DNA of 64,000 nt from Cerina litoralis (GCA_022008415.1 JAIRBC010000007.1:1-64000); one strand, 5' to 3'. Counted from the stretch's first letter, positions 35,386-45,374 are shown. Notes: generated by a model from the letters alone, not told the origin. A program made the numbers and translations.

Positions 35386-36264
35386 TCAATAATACAAGTC
35401 GTCTGTCCTTAGATTCAGAAAACGGGATGTGGCAAAATAAGTGCTAATGACCGAAATGAGTATCCCCAACACAAAGACCCCAACAAACAGGGTTGCCAAT
35501 ATGTACGGGTCCTTTAACAGCCGGATTTCCGGGAAACTCTCGTTCACATAATAACAAACCACTCCCAGGGCTACCAACGCCAACGCTGCTCCTAGCATCC
35601 CCAATTTTATGTTCGTGTAAATAAAGGGCCTTCTAATAAATTTTTTGGTGGCGCCTACCATTTGCATGGTCTTGATGATAAATCTTTTGGAATAAATAGA
35701 CAGTCGAATGGAACTGTTGATCAATAGGACCGCGATAAAGGTAAACATCCCGCTTGCCACCAAGATCCAAAAGCTGATCCGTTTTACGTTTTCGTTGAGC
35801 AACGAAATGAGGGGCTTGTCATAACTGACCTCCTCCACGTAATTTTTTGAGGAAAGATCGTCGGCAATTTCGGCAATTTGCTCGGCGGAGACATAATCGG
35901 CCTTCAATTGAACGTCGATCGAATTTTTTAATGGGTTATAGCCCAAAAAATCCATAAAATTCTCGCCAATTTCCCCACTGTGCTGCTCGGCGGCCTCTTC
36001 CTTGGATACATAAGTGGCCGATTTGGTATATTCCGCTAAGGCAAGACTTTTTTGTAACTGGTCCACTTCCACGGGTTTTGCCGAGTCTTTTAAGAAGACG
36101 GAGATGGTTATCTGCTCCTTAAAATGATCCGCCAGCTTTTTGGTGTTCAGGACCAAAATACCCAAAATACCCAGTAGGAATAAAACCAGTCCAATACTAA
36201 GTACAACTGAAAAATAGGAAGAGATTAGTTTTCTTTTTTGATAACGCTCAAAAGATTTGCCCAT
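35386..36264 (-). CDS. ftsX: Cell division protein FtsX
   Basis: A 292-residue permease-like membrane protein. It has one membrane helix near the N-terminus (about 20-40), a periplasmic loop of about 130 residues, and three helices in the C-terminal half (SFWILVASGMFTFIAVLLIN; GMLGAALALVALGVVCYY; ILATLFVGVFVLGILISVI). FtsEX links division to peptidoglycan hydrolase control. ftsE is not adjacent, which is common in this phylum. It heads the minus-strand envelope operon. Confidence 0.93.
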   Translation of the reverse strand: MGKSFERYQKRKLISSYFSVVLSIGLVLFLLGILGILVLNTKKLADHFKEQITISVFLKDSAKPVEVDQLQKSLALAEYTKSATYVSKEEAAEQHSGEIGENFMDFLGYNPLKNSIDVQLKADYVSAEQIAEIADDLSSKNYVEEVSYDKPLISLLNENVKRISFWILVASGMFTFIAVLLINSSIRLSIYSKRFIIKTMQMVGATKKFIRRPFIYTNIKLGMLGAALALVALGVVCYYVNESFPEIRLLKDPYILATLFVGVFVLGILISVISTYFATSRFLNLRTDDLYY

Positions 36265-36404
36265 ATTGGAAAATGACTACTAGGTGGTAAAAATAGCAAA
36301 GAAATTGGAATTATTGGAGGTCGATTTCGGTTTAACTTGATTTTGAGTTTTGGTAGGCGTGTATTTTGAATGGCGGATAACTTTCGGCTTTCATGGATTA
36401 GGCT

Positions 36405-36412
36405 TATTTTTG
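36405..36412 (+). promoter_or_regulatory. Candidate -7 promoter box of leuS (TATTTTTG)
   Basis: TATTTTTG fits TAnnTTTG. TTTC at about 36382 is an imperfect -33. The predicted start near 36418 gives a leader of about 95 nt before the ATG at 36513. Confidence 0.45.
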
Positions 36413-36512
36413 CCCTCCGAATATATCATTGATCCCCTACAGGGTCACTTGGTCCCTTTAGGATTGCGAAAAAACCCGGGATGGATCCAATGGTTTTCAA
36501 AAAATACCGAAT

Positions 36513-39500
36513 ATGAACTACAATTTCAACGAAATTGAGGCCAAATGGCAAAAATTTTGGAAAGAGAACCAAACCTTTAAGGCTAAAAATCCTTATTCCT
36601 CTCCAGGAGAGGGGTTAGGAGAGAACAAGCCCAAATTTTACGTTTTGGATATGTTTCCTTACCCCTCGGGAGCCGGACTCCACGTAGGCCATCCGTTGGG
36701 ATATATTGCCAGTGATATCTATGCCCGCTACAAACGGCACAAGGGTTTTAATGTATTGCATCCCATGGGTTACGACTCCTTTGGACTGCCAGCGGAACAG
36801 TACGCCATACAGACGGGACAACATCCGGCCATAACTACCGAGGCCAATATCAACCGATATAGGGAGCAACTGGATAAAATTGGATTTTCGTTCGATTGGA
36901 GCCGGGAAGTTCGTACTTCAGATCCACAATACTATAAATGGACGCAGTGGATATTTATTCAACTATTTAATTCTTGGTACAACAAGGACATAGATAAGGC
37001 ACAGGATATTTCTGAATTGATCGCCTGTTTTGAAAAGGGTGGCAATACTGGCGTAAACGCGGTTTGCGATTCTGAAGTACCCAGGTTTTCCGCGGGTGAA
37101 TGGAATGAATTTTCGGATAAGCGCCAACAGGAAATCCTATTGCAGTACCGATTGACATATTTGGCGGAGACGGAGGTCAATTGGTGTCCGGCTTTGGGCA
37201 CGGTATTGGCCAACGACGAGATTGTCAATGGCGTTTCCGAACGTGGTGGGCACCCTGTAATCCGTAAGAAGATGACCCAATGGAGTATGCGAATCTCCGC
37301 CTATGCCCAACGCTTGTTGAACGGATTGCAGCAATTGGATTGGCCGCAGCCATTAAAAGACTCCCAAACCAATTGGATCGGTAGGAGCAAAGGGGCGATG
37401 GTAAGGTTCAAAGTCCTCCCCCTAGTTCCCTCGGGGGAGGATTTAGGAGGGGACTTCTATTCAAGTGAAAAAGAAACGCTTCACCCTTCGCAAGTAAAAT
37501 GGATTTCAGTTTTTACCACCCGACCCGACACCATTTTCGGCGTAAGTTTTATGACCTTGGCGCCCGAGCACGAGCTGGTACCGCAATTAACCACCGCCGA
37601 ACAAAGGGTAGAAGTGGAAGCTTATATTAAGGCCACGGCCATGCGTTCGGAACGCGACCGAATGGCGGATGTTAAGTCGATTACCGGAGCATTTACCGGA
37701 GCGTATGCCGAGCATCCCTTTACCAAAAAACCCATTCCTATTTGGATAGGGGATTATGTTTTGGCCGGCTACGGTACGGGTGCGGTGATGTCCGTTCCCT
37801 GTGGGGATCAGCGGGATTACGATTTTGCCCTGCATTTTAAGCTACCCATTCCCAATATTTTTGAAGGCGTGGATATTTCCGAGGAGGCCTTTGCGGACAA
37901 GGAGACGACAATAATTGCCAATTCGGATTTCTTGAACGGGCTCGGCTATACGGAAGCTACCAAGAAGGCGATTGCGGAACTCGAAAAAATGGGCCGGGGC
38001 GAAGGGATAATTAATTACCGGTTGCGCGATGCCGTTTTTAGCCGTCAACGCTATTGGGGAGAACCCTTTCCCGTTTATTATGACGGCGATGGCATGCCAC
38101 AGATGTTGGACGAAAAATTTCTTCCGCTAAAATTGCCCGAAGTGGATAAATACCTGCCCACGGAAACCGGGGAACCGCCTTTGGGAAACGCAAATGAGTG
38201 GTATTGGATGCAATATGGCGACGCGGGAAAAGTAGTGTCTAAAGAAGAATTTACTAGTTCCTCCCCGGAAGGTCAACCTGAGCGCGGTAAGCGAATCGGT
38301 GGGCCTTTAGAACTCAATACCATGCCTGGCTGGGCGGGTAGCTCTTTTTACTTTAATCGATATATGGACCCGCACAATTCCGAGGAAGTATTTTCACAAG
38401 AGGCCATCAATTATTGGCAGGATGTGGATCTCTATATCGGTGGGAGCGAACACGCAACGGGGCATTTATTATACGCCCGTTTTTGGCAGAAGTTTTTCTA
38501 TGATAAGGGTTTGGTTCCAAAGTCCGAGTTTGCAAAAAAATTGATCAATCAAGGAATGATTACCGGGACGAGTGCTTTTGTAAGTAGAATTAGTCAACGT
38601 CCCGATATTTATGTTTCGGCAGAAATAATCGATGCCTATAATAATTCCGATACAAACAATAATGCATTTCAGTTGATTCAAGGAATTACAGGTCTCACTT
38701 TTGACAATCTCACTTTTGATAAAATTCATGTGGATGTAAATTTTGTAAATCTATCGGATGAGTTAGACATCACAAAATTTAAAAATTGGCAGCCAGAATT
38801 TGAAAATGCGAAATTTATACCCCATGACGGGCCAATTAAGGTACTGCGGGAAGTAGAAAAAATGTCCAAATCCAAATACAATGTGGTGAGCCCCGATTCG
38901 ATCTGTGAAGAATACGGAGCGGACAGCCTGCGATTGTACGAGATGTTCCTAGGGCCGTTGGAGCAATCCAAACCTTGGAACACCGCTGGGATCACGGGGG
39001 TGTTTGGCTTTCTTAAAAAGCTGTGGAAACTCTACCACTCCGGCCCCGACGGGGGGTTCCATATAGAAAACTCCCTATCCTTGGACGGGGGAAAGCGGGA
39101 GGCCTTGGCGGAATCTTTTAAAACCCTACACAAAACGATCAAAAAAGTTGAGGACGATATTGAAAATTTCTCTTTTAACACCTCGGTCTCCACTTTTATG
39201 ATCTGCGTTAATGAACTAACCGCCCAGAAATGTAACCATAGGGATATATTGGAGCCCTTGGCCATCATAATAGCGCCCTACGCCCCACATATCGCGGAGG
39301 AACTCTGGGAAAAACTAGGGCATACCCAATCCATTTCTAACGCTCCCTTCCCCAAATTCGAGGAAAAATATGTGGTGGAAAGCAGTAAGGACTATCCTAT
39401 CTCTTTTAATGGCAAGACACGCTTTACGTTAAAATTGCCTCTGGATATGGATAAAACGGACATTGAGAAAGCGGTGTTGGCGCACGAAAAAACCCAAGCA

Positions 39501-39569
39501 CAACTCCAGGGCCGAACCCCTAAAAAGGTCATCGTGGTACCGGGAAAGATCGTGAATATTGTAGGGTAA
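36513..39569 (+). CDS. leuS: Leucyl-tRNA synthetase with extra in-frame insertions
   Basis: A 1018-residue class I synthetase that charges tRNA-Leu. The HIGH motif is HVGH in YPSGAGLHVGHPLGY and the KMSKS motif is VEKMSKSKYN. The editing domain contains FTTRPDTIFGV. From memory, flavobacterial enzymes are somewhat shorter. Three extra stretches look inserted: about residues 26-38 (NPYSSPGEGLGEN), 298-330 (LPLVPSGEDLGG and on) and 582-602 (TSSSPEGQPERGKR). The first two have palindromic DNA. All keep the frame and fall between conserved blocks, so the enzyme is probably active. Confidence 0.95.
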   Translation: MNYNFNEIEAKWQKFWKENQTFKAKNPYSSPGEGLGENKPKFYVLDMFPYPSGAGLHVGHPLGYIASDIYARYKRHKGFNVLHPMGYDSFGLPAEQYAIQTGQHPAITTEANINRYREQLDKIGFSFDWSREVRTSDPQYYKWTQWIFIQLFNSWYNKDIDKAQDISELIACFEKGGNTGVNAVCDSEVPRFSAGEWNEFSDKRQQEILLQYRLTYLAETEVNWCPALGTVLANDEIVNGVSERGGHPVIRKKMTQWSMRISAYAQRLLNGLQQLDWPQPLKDSQTNWIGRSKGAMVRFKVLPLVPSGEDLGGDFYSSEKETLHPSQVKWISVFTTRPDTIFGVSFMTLAPEHELVPQLTTAEQRVEVEAYIKATAMRSERDRMADVKSITGAFTGAYAEHPFTKKPIPIWIGDYVLAGYGTGAVMSVPCGDQRDYDFALHFKLPIPNIFEGVDISEEAFADKETTIIANSDFLNGLGYTEATKKAIAELEKMGRGEGIINYRLRDAVFSRQRYWGEPFPVYYDGDGMPQMLDEKFLPLKLPEVDKYLPTETGEPPLGNANEWYWMQYGDAGKVVSKEEFTSSSPEGQPERGKRIGGPLELNTMPGWAGSSFYFNRYMDPHNSEEVFSQEAINYWQDVDLYIGGSEHATGHLLYARFWQKFFYDKGLVPKSEFAKKLINQGMITGTSAFVSRISQRPDIYVSAEIIDAYNNSDTNNNAFQLIQGITGLTFDNLTFDKIHVDVNFVNLSDELDITKFKNWQPEFENAKFIPHDGPIKVLREVEKMSKSKYNVVSPDSICEEYGADSLRLYEMFLGPLEQSKPWNTAGITGVFGFLKKLWKLYHSGPDGGFHIENSLSLDGGKREALAESFKTLHKTIKKVEDDIENFSFNTSVSTFMICVNELTAQKCNHRDILEPLAIIIAPYAPHIAEELWEKLGHTQSISNAPFPKFEEKYVVESSKDYPISFNGKTRFTLKLPLDMDKTDIEKAVLAHEKTQAQLQGRTPKKVIVVPGKIVNIVG
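36597..36625 (+). repeat. Palindromic mini-repeat inside leuS (first)
   Basis: The sequence cctctccaggagagg is a perfect inverted repeat (7-bp arms), followed by ggttaggaga. It encodes SSPGEGLGE. A related element lies at 37415-37450. Confidence 0.6.
37415..37450 (+). repeat. Palindromic mini-repeat inside leuS (second)
   Basis: Perfect 8-bp arms cctccccc (37415-37422) and gggggagg (37433-37440), then atttaggagg. It shares the pattern C-rich arm, G-rich arm, ttaggag with the first element and also encodes P-S-G-E-x-L-G. Confidence 0.6.
38260..38295 (+). repeat. Third repeat-like insertion inside leuS
   Basis: The sequence ggtcaacctgagcgcggt resembles the widespread Bacteroidota repeat that contains gtcaacctgagcgcagtcg. 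That match is from memory. It encodes SSSPEGQPERGK just before the conserved LELNTMPGWAGSS block. Confidence 0.4.
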
Positions 39570-39632
39570 TGTTTCATTCGGAATAAGACATGACGTCCTA
39601 AAAAGTTTAAATGAATTCATTTACCCCTTCAA

Positions 39633-39887
39633 ATGCATAAAATTGAAATTTTGGGTTTTGTGGCTGCCACACTAACCACTATGGCCTTTGTGCCGCAGGT
39701 GTTCAAGGCATGGAAAGAAAGGTCCACCACGGATATTTCACTGGTCATGTATCTAGTGATGCTGTTTGGGGTGATTCTTTGGATGATCTATGGCATTTAC
39801 CACGGAAGCCTTCCCATCACCATTGCCAACGCTTTCACGGCTATTCTTGTTTTTATTATGGTGGTACTAAAATTGAAGTACAAATAA
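39633..39887 (+). CDS. SemiSWEET sugar transporter
   Basis: An 84-residue protein with three membrane helices (GFVAATLTTMAFVPQVFKAW; LVMYLVMLFGVILWMIYGIY; TIANAFTAILVFIMVVLKL). The first helix contains the PQ-loop-like FVPQVFKAW and the second ends with WMIYG. SemiSWEETs form dimers and move sugars by facilitated diffusion. It starts 64 nt after leuS. Confidence 0.92.
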   Translation: MHKIEILGFVAATLTTMAFVPQVFKAWKERSTTDISLVMYLVMLFGVILWMIYGIYHGSLPITIANAFTAILVFIMVVLKLKYK

Positions 39888-40216
39888 CAATAATGGACGA
39901 AAGGATTAAAGAGCAAGTACGGATATGAAACGCAAAATCATATTTTAGAAGGTATTGGTCTTTATTTGTAATTCCAATACTAACGGAATGTCTTTGCTCC
40001 TTATGTCCTTTGCTTTTTTTGAAAGGGTCGGATTTTAATTTTGGAATTATATAAGGGGTGTGGGTCAAATATTTATAGAGACATTTTGTCAGCAAGTGGA
40101 AGAGGTATGGGTCGTGGGACGACTCAAAAGGGTTTGGCGGGGTTTTTGTAATTACCGGGGAGACGGGCATGTGGAAAAATCCGTTATATTTATAAAATGT
40201 TTAAAATGACAGCGTT
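39888..40216. other. Intergenic region, no gene recognised
   Basis: About 330 nt before the peptidase gene. A short frame on the plus strand (VSKWKRYGSWDDSKGFGGVF, around 40095-40150) looks protein-like but has a stop on each side; it may be debris. No clear promoter or terminator was found. Confidence 0.35.
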
Positions 40217-40906
40217 ATGATGTTCTATTATGTAATAGTTGGTGCCATTGCTTTGGTAAGTTGGCTGGTGAGCAAAAAGCTTAAGAGCAAGTTTAAAAAG
40301 TACTCCCAAGTACATCTGAGAAATGGGATGAGCGGTGCAGAGATAGCCGAAAAGATGTTGGCGGACAATGGTATCAGGGACGTAAAGGTGATTTCGACCC
40401 CAGGAATGTTGACCGATCACTACGACCCGACCAAAAAAACGGTAAACTTGAGCGAAGGGGTCTACAGTCAGCGCAATGCCGCCGCCGCCGCCGTAGCGGC
40501 GCACGAATGTGGGCATGCGGTTCAGCACGCCACTGCCTATAGTTGGTTACAGATGCGTTCCAAAATGGTGCCCATGGTAAACGTGGCCTCTGGCCTGTCC
40601 CAATGGGTTATTATGGGGGGGTTGATCCTTTCCGCGACCTCGGCCTTGGGCAGTACGTTAATGCTTGCGGGGATTATTTTGTACGGAATCGTTACGGCGT
40701 TTACCCTCGTTACCTTGCCTGTGGAATACGATGCCAGCAACCGGGCCCTGGCTTGGTTAAAAAACAAGAATATGTTGGCCCCACAGGAATACGCGGGTGC
40801 CGAGGATGCGTTAAAATGGGCCGCCAGAACCTATTTGGTCGCTGCCATAGGTGCATTGGCCACCTTGGCCTATTTTGTCCTGCGATATTTGGGCAGTAGG
40901 GATTAG
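40217..40906 (+). CDS. YugP-type zinc membrane metallopeptidase
   Basis: A 229-residue membrane protein. The zinc motif HExxH is AAHECGHAVQHA at about residue 95. There is one helix at the N-terminus (YYVIVGAIALVSWLVSKKL) and several in the C-terminal half (VIMGGLILSATSALGSTLML). The conserved DHYDPTKKTVNLSE lies before the active site. Substrates are unknown. The gene is monocistronic and converges on polA. Confidence 0.9.
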   Translation: MMFYYVIVGAIALVSWLVSKKLKSKFKKYSQVHLRNGMSGAEIAEKMLADNGIRDVKVISTPGMLTDHYDPTKKTVNLSEGVYSQRNAAAAAVAAHECGHAVQHATAYSWLQMRSKMVPMVNVASGLSQWVIMGGLILSATSALGSTLMLAGIILYGIVTAFTLVTLPVEYDASNRALAWLKNKNMLAPQEYAGAEDALKWAARTYLVAAIGALATLAYFVLRYLGSRD

Positions 40907-41101
40907 AATTCTGAATGCTTAGTTTTTGCCTGAGCTAGAAAGTCCGAGAACAAGGCTTGCGAAGCCCGCCTGACAGCCAGCCCGACAATATCATTCTGGC
41001 GGGGTACGGGCAGGTTTTGAAAACCAAGGAGTTTACCCGTGTAAATGACTGTTTTTAAAACGAGCATAACGCAGTTATCGGACTTTATAGACGGGCATTG
41101 A

Positions 41102-43939
41102 TTAATGTGCTTCTAGCCAATTATGACCTACTCCCAATTCTACGTCCAAAGGAACGGAAAGCTTATACGCATTTTCCATTTCGGATCGTATAAGAGGTTT
41201 TAGGGTTTCCAACTCGGGTTTGTAGATGTCAAAAACCAGCTCATCGTGTACCTGGAGCAGCATTTTGCTCTTAAAATCGCCTTCCGATAATTTTTTGTGG
41301 ATATTGATCATGGCGATTTTAATGATATCCGCGGCACTGCCCTGGATGGGGGCATTTACCGCGTTGCGTTCTGCGGCACTGCGAACCACGGCGTTGCCCG
41401 CGTTGATGTCCCGCAAATACCTACGCCTTCCCAAGACGGTTTGCACGTATCCATTCTCCTGGGCAAAATGGATCTGTTCACGGATGTAATTGCGTAATTT
41501 GGGATAGGTCTTATAATAGGTCTCGATCAGTTCCTTGGCGTCGGTGCGGGATAGGTCCGTTTGATTGCTAAGCCCAAATGCCGATACACCATAGATGATT
41601 CCGAAGTTTACTGTTTTGGCGTTGCTGCGTTGTTCCCTGGTAACTTCTTCCAACGGAATGTTAAAAACCTTGGAGGCGGTGGAGGCGTGGATATCCTCCC
41701 CATTTTTAAAAGCCTCGATCATGGTCGTCTCTTCGCTAAGGGCGGCAATGATCCTAAGTTCTATTTGGGAATAATCTGCGGCTAGTAGCGTGTAGTTTTC
41801 ATCTCGTGGCACAAAGGCTTTACGCACCTCCCTTCCGCGTTCCGTTCGGATAGGGATATTCTGTAGATTGGGATTGTTGCTGCTCAATCTGCCCGTAGCT
41901 GCAACGGTCTGCATATAATCCGTATGTACCCGGCCCGTAGCTGGGTCTACTTGTTCGGGCAGGGCATCGATGTAGGTGCTTTTTAGCTTTGCCAACCCTC
42001 TATATTCCAGTACGTCCCTAATAATTTGATGGTCTTTGGCCAAGTAGGAGAGTACGTCTTCGGCAGTGGAATATTGGCCGGTCTTGGTCTTTTTTGGTTT
42101 GTCGACCAACTTTAATTTGACGAACAGGATTTCTCCCAATTGTTTGGGGGAAGCAATATTAAACTCTTCCCCGGCCTCTTGGTAAATGGTACTTTCCAGT
42201 TTCTTGATGTCGCTGTCCAGATCTTTGGACAGGGACCTCAAAAATTTCTCGTCCAATTTTATGCCCTCCAGTTCCATATCGGCGAGGACATGGAGTAGGG
42301 GAATCTCGATTTCCTCAAAAAGTTTTTCGGTTTTTGCTTCTTTTAGTTCGGGTCTAAAATGTTGAGATAGTTGAAGGGTGACATCGGCATCCTCCACAGC
42401 GTATTCTGTTTGCCGTTCCAGCGGAACATCGTCCATGGATAGTTGATTTTTCCCTTTCTTCCCGATAAGTTCCGTAATGGATATGGGGGTATAATTGAGG
42501 TAGGTCTCGGAGAGCACATCCATGTTGTGCCGCATATCGGGGTTGATCAGGTAGTGCGCCAACATAGTGTCAAAACACTTTCCTTTTACCTTGATGTTGT
42601 ATTTGTGCAGTACTTTGATGTCGTACTTTAGGTTTTGTCCTATTTTTTCAATGCTTTCCGATTCAAAGAAGGGTCGGAGTTCCTCAATTAATTCTTGTGC
42701 TTTCCCACGCCCTTTAGGAAATGGTAAATAAAACCCTTTGCTCACTTCCCAACTAAAGGCAATCCCGACCAGCTCTGCTTCCAATGGGTTTAGGGAAGTG
42801 GTCTCCGTATCAAAACAAACAGAAGTTTGATTGATCAAATTCTTCAAAAAAAGTTTCATGGCCATTTCAGAGGATACGCTCTGATAGGAATGGGGGATAT
42901 CTTTTATGGTCTTTCTACTCGAAATCTCTTTTAAGGTCTCCGCAGGGGAATCACCCTCATTTCCAAATAGTGAAAATTGGCCCCCTCCTGCTTCTTGGGC
43001 CTGTTGCTTGCCAGAGAGAGTGTTGGTTACCTGCGTAGTTGTTTCCGTGGTGTCACCCGAAAATATTTTTAGGAACTGGTCCCTTAGTCTTCTGAACTCC
43101 AGTTCCTCAAAAATCTGCTGTACTTTTTCGCTGTCGGGCATGGAAAGTTCATAGTTGTCGGCATTGAAGGCAACATCGCAATCAATGCAAATGGTAGCCA
43201 GTTTTTTGGACAACAGGCCCAGTTCTGCATTTTCTTCCACTTTCTCCTTCATTTTGCCCTTCAGTTGGTCCGTATTGGCCAAAAGTTCCTCCATGGAGCC
43301 AAACTCTGCCAAGAATTTCTTAGCGGTCTTTTCCCCTACTCCTGGCAATCCCGGAATATTGTCGCTGGCATCGCCCATCATTCCCAAATAGTCGATAACT
43401 TGTTCTGGTCGTTCCACCCCAAACTTTTTTTGGACCTCGGGGATGCCCCATATTTCTATACCATTGCCCATGCGTGCAGGACGGTACATAAAAATATTTT
43501 CAGAGACCAATTGCCCAAAATCCTTATCGGGCGTTACCATAAAGACCTTGTAATTTTCCTTTTCTGCCTGTTTGGCCAATGTCCCGATAATGTCATCGGC
43601 CTCCAGGCCGTGAAGTTCCACCACGGGAATGTGCATGGCCCGTAGAATTTCCTGTATATATGGGACGGCTATTTTAATGGCGTCCGGGGTCTGATCCCGG
43701 TTGGCCTTGTATTCCGGGAAAAGTGCAGTGCGTTCCGTGCTCCCGCCTTTGTCAAAACATACGGCAAGATGATCTGGTTTTTCCCTTTTTATAACATCAA
43801 ACAGAGAATTTACAAACCCCAATATGGCGGAGGTGTCCATGCCTTTGGAATTGATCCTGGGGTTTTTGATAAGTGCATAATACCCTCGAAAAATGAGTGC
43901 GTATGCATCCAATAAAAAAAGTCGTTTCTGTTCTGCCAT
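41102..43939 (-). CDS. polA: DNA polymerase I
   Basis: A 945-residue family A polymerase with three domains. The 5'-3' exonuclease covers about 1-290 (LFLLDAYALIFRGYYAL, DASDNIPGLPGVGEKTA). The 3'-5' exonuclease covers about 350-550; its acidic residues are intact (CFDTETTSLN, NLKYDIKVLH, YAVEDADVTLQ), so proofreading should work. The polymerase domain follows, with DYSQIELRIIAALS, RSNAKTVNFGIIYG and LLQVHDELVFD. It replaces RNA primers and fills repair gaps. It is monocistronic. Confidence 0.97.
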   Translation of the reverse strand: MAEQKRLFLLDAYALIFRGYYALIKNPRINSKGMDTSAILGFVNSLFDVIKREKPDHLAVCFDKGGSTERTALFPEYKANRDQTPDAIKIAVPYIQEILRAMHIPVVELHGLEADDIIGTLAKQAEKENYKVFMVTPDKDFGQLVSENIFMYRPARMGNGIEIWGIPEVQKKFGVERPEQVIDYLGMMGDASDNIPGLPGVGEKTAKKFLAEFGSMEELLANTDQLKGKMKEKVEENAELGLLSKKLATICIDCDVAFNADNYELSMPDSEKVQQIFEELEFRRLRDQFLKIFSGDTTETTTQVTNTLSGKQQAQEAGGGQFSLFGNEGDSPAETLKEISSRKTIKDIPHSYQSVSSEMAMKLFLKNLINQTSVCFDTETTSLNPLEAELVGIAFSWEVSKGFYLPFPKGRGKAQELIEELRPFFESESIEKIGQNLKYDIKVLHKYNIKVKGKCFDTMLAHYLINPDMRHNMDVLSETYLNYTPISITELIGKKGKNQLSMDDVPLERQTEYAVEDADVTLQLSQHFRPELKEAKTEKLFEEIEIPLLHVLADMELEGIKLDEKFLRSLSKDLDSDIKKLESTIYQEAGEEFNIASPKQLGEILFVKLKLVDKPKKTKTGQYSTAEDVLSYLAKDHQIIRDVLEYRGLAKLKSTYIDALPEQVDPATGRVHTDYMQTVAATGRLSSNNPNLQNIPIRTERGREVRKAFVPRDENYTLLAADYSQIELRIIAALSEETTMIEAFKNGEDIHASTASKVFNIPLEEVTREQRSNAKTVNFGIIYGVSAFGLSNQTDLSRTDAKELIETYYKTYPKLRNYIREQIHFAQENGYVQTVLGRRRYLRDINAGNAVVRSAAERNAVNAPIQGSAADIIKIAMINIHKKLSEGDFKSKMLLQVHDELVFDIYKPELETLKPLIRSEMENAYKLSVPLDVELGVGHNWLEAH

Positions 43940-43961
43940 TTCAAGTGTTGTTGATAGTTTT

Positions 43962-43969
43962 CAAAGCTA
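43962..43969 (-). promoter_or_regulatory. Candidate -7 promoter box of polA (TAGCTTTG)
   Basis: On the minus strand TAGCTTTG fits TAnnTTTG and ends 22 nt before the polA ATG at 43939. A matching -33 element is not evident. Confidence 0.45.
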
Positions 43970-44155
43970 CGAAGATCATGGGCCTATTTAAGAATTCATC
44001 ACTTATTTTTTATTACTCATTTTGCGCATTGTTCCGTTAATCCTGAGGCTTTGGGATGAACCGTACTACGGCTATGCTTAAAAATGTAGCCTTATCCTGT
44101 TTCAAAAATCGCTGTTAACCAATTTTGGGGCTAACTACACATTAATAAACGGGCA

Positions 44156-45151
44156 CTATCCTTTTAAATAGGAACCCGCCGGATGGTTTAATTGGCCCTT
44201 CGCGGTGAACATGCTGTAGGTAAACCCGGGATGGATGCAATAACCGCCCGTTTCGCCATTTTTATTGATGGCCAAGAATCCTATTTGAAAATCTTGCTTG
44301 TCCTTGTTTTTTTCAATGATCCGCTTTACCCCTTCCTCGCAGGCTTCTTGGGGAGACATGCCCTGTCGCATTAATTCTACAATTAAAAAGCTGCCAACGG
44401 TCCTGATTACTTCCTCTCCGACACCGGTGGCAGTTGCGGCCCCCACCTCATTGTCGACGAACAAGCCTGCCCCGATAATGGGCGAATCCCCGACCCGACC
44501 TGCGATTTTATAGGCCATCCCGCTCGTGGTACATGCCCCGGAGATATCTCCGTTCTTGTCGATGGCCAGCATCCCGATGGTGTCATGGTTTTCTATATTG
44601 ATGACGGGTTGGTATTTGGAGGTCTTTTTCCATTTTAACCATTCTTGCCTGGATTTCTCGGTCAACAGATTTACTTTTTTAAACCCTTTTTCGTACGCAA
44701 ATTGTTCCGCCCCTTTTCCCGCCAAAATAATATGTGGTGTGTCTTCCATGACCTTACGTGCCACAGAGACCGGATGGACTATGTTTTGAAGGTACACCAC
44801 GGAACCACAACGGGCATCCTTGTCCATGATACACGCATCCAGGGTTACATTTCCATCTCGATCTGGACGGCCGCCAAGGCCTACGGTCTGGTTATTGGGG
44901 TCGGCCTCTTCTACCATAACCCCCTGCTCTACCGCATCAAGTGAATTGCCACCACTTTTTAGCACTTCCCATGCCCTTGCGGTGGCATTGTGAAAATCCC
45001 AAGTACAAACGACTATGGGACGTACTTCCTTTACATTGGCCATCGCTTTGGTTTTCTTGGTGCTTTGTACTTGTGGGGAAGCTAAAATGGGAGCGGAAAT
45101 TAGGGTTGCCGTACCTAAAGTGGAATTTTTTAGAAAGTTTCTTCGTTTCAT
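44156..45151 (-). CDS. N4-(beta-N-acetylglucosaminyl)-L-asparaginase, Tat-exported
   Basis: A 331-residue Ntn-hydrolase of the glycosylasparaginase type. The twin-arginine signal is MKRRNFLKNSTLGTATLIS. The autocleavage site is HDTIGMLAIDK, with Thr as nucleophile, followed by GACTTSGMAYKIAGRVGDSP and the GAGLFVDNEVGAATATG block, as in the bacterial enzymes. It cuts the bond between GlcNAc and Asn after N-glycans are degraded, in the periplasm. Its presence suggests use of host or algal glycoproteins. It is monocistronic. Confidence 0.94.
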   Translation of the reverse strand: MKRRNFLKNSTLGTATLISAPILASPQVQSTKKTKAMANVKEVRPIVVCTWDFHNATARAWEVLKSGGNSLDAVEQGVMVEEADPNNQTVGLGGRPDRDGNVTLDACIMDKDARCGSVVYLQNIVHPVSVARKVMEDTPHIILAGKGAEQFAYEKGFKKVNLLTEKSRQEWLKWKKTSKYQPVINIENHDTIGMLAIDKNGDISGACTTSGMAYKIAGRVGDSPIIGAGLFVDNEVGAATATGVGEEVIRTVGSFLIVELMRQGMSPQEACEEGVKRIIEKNKDKQDFQIGFLAINKNGETGGYCIHPGFTYSMFTAKGQLNHPAGSYLKG

Positions 45152-45374
45152 GGGAGTCGGTTGTTTAATTTTAAAGTCGTAAACAAAGGGGAGGTCCTAA
45201 AGTTTTAAAGCACTCCGATCCTTAAATATAAGAAACCCGAATGGCGGAGCAAAATTAGTTTATGGGTTTAGAAAAATATTTGCCCTTCGCATTGCGCCCT
45301 TCGCTTCTTGCCTAAATCTATATGAAGAAGGCGTTGGGCCAGAGGAAAGTTTAATTTAAAATAGACGTAAAGCT

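Noticed and set aside
36513-39569. Intein or group I intron in leuS
   Set aside because: The insertions are only 13-33 residues and lack splicing-domain motifs; they are in-frame small repeats instead.
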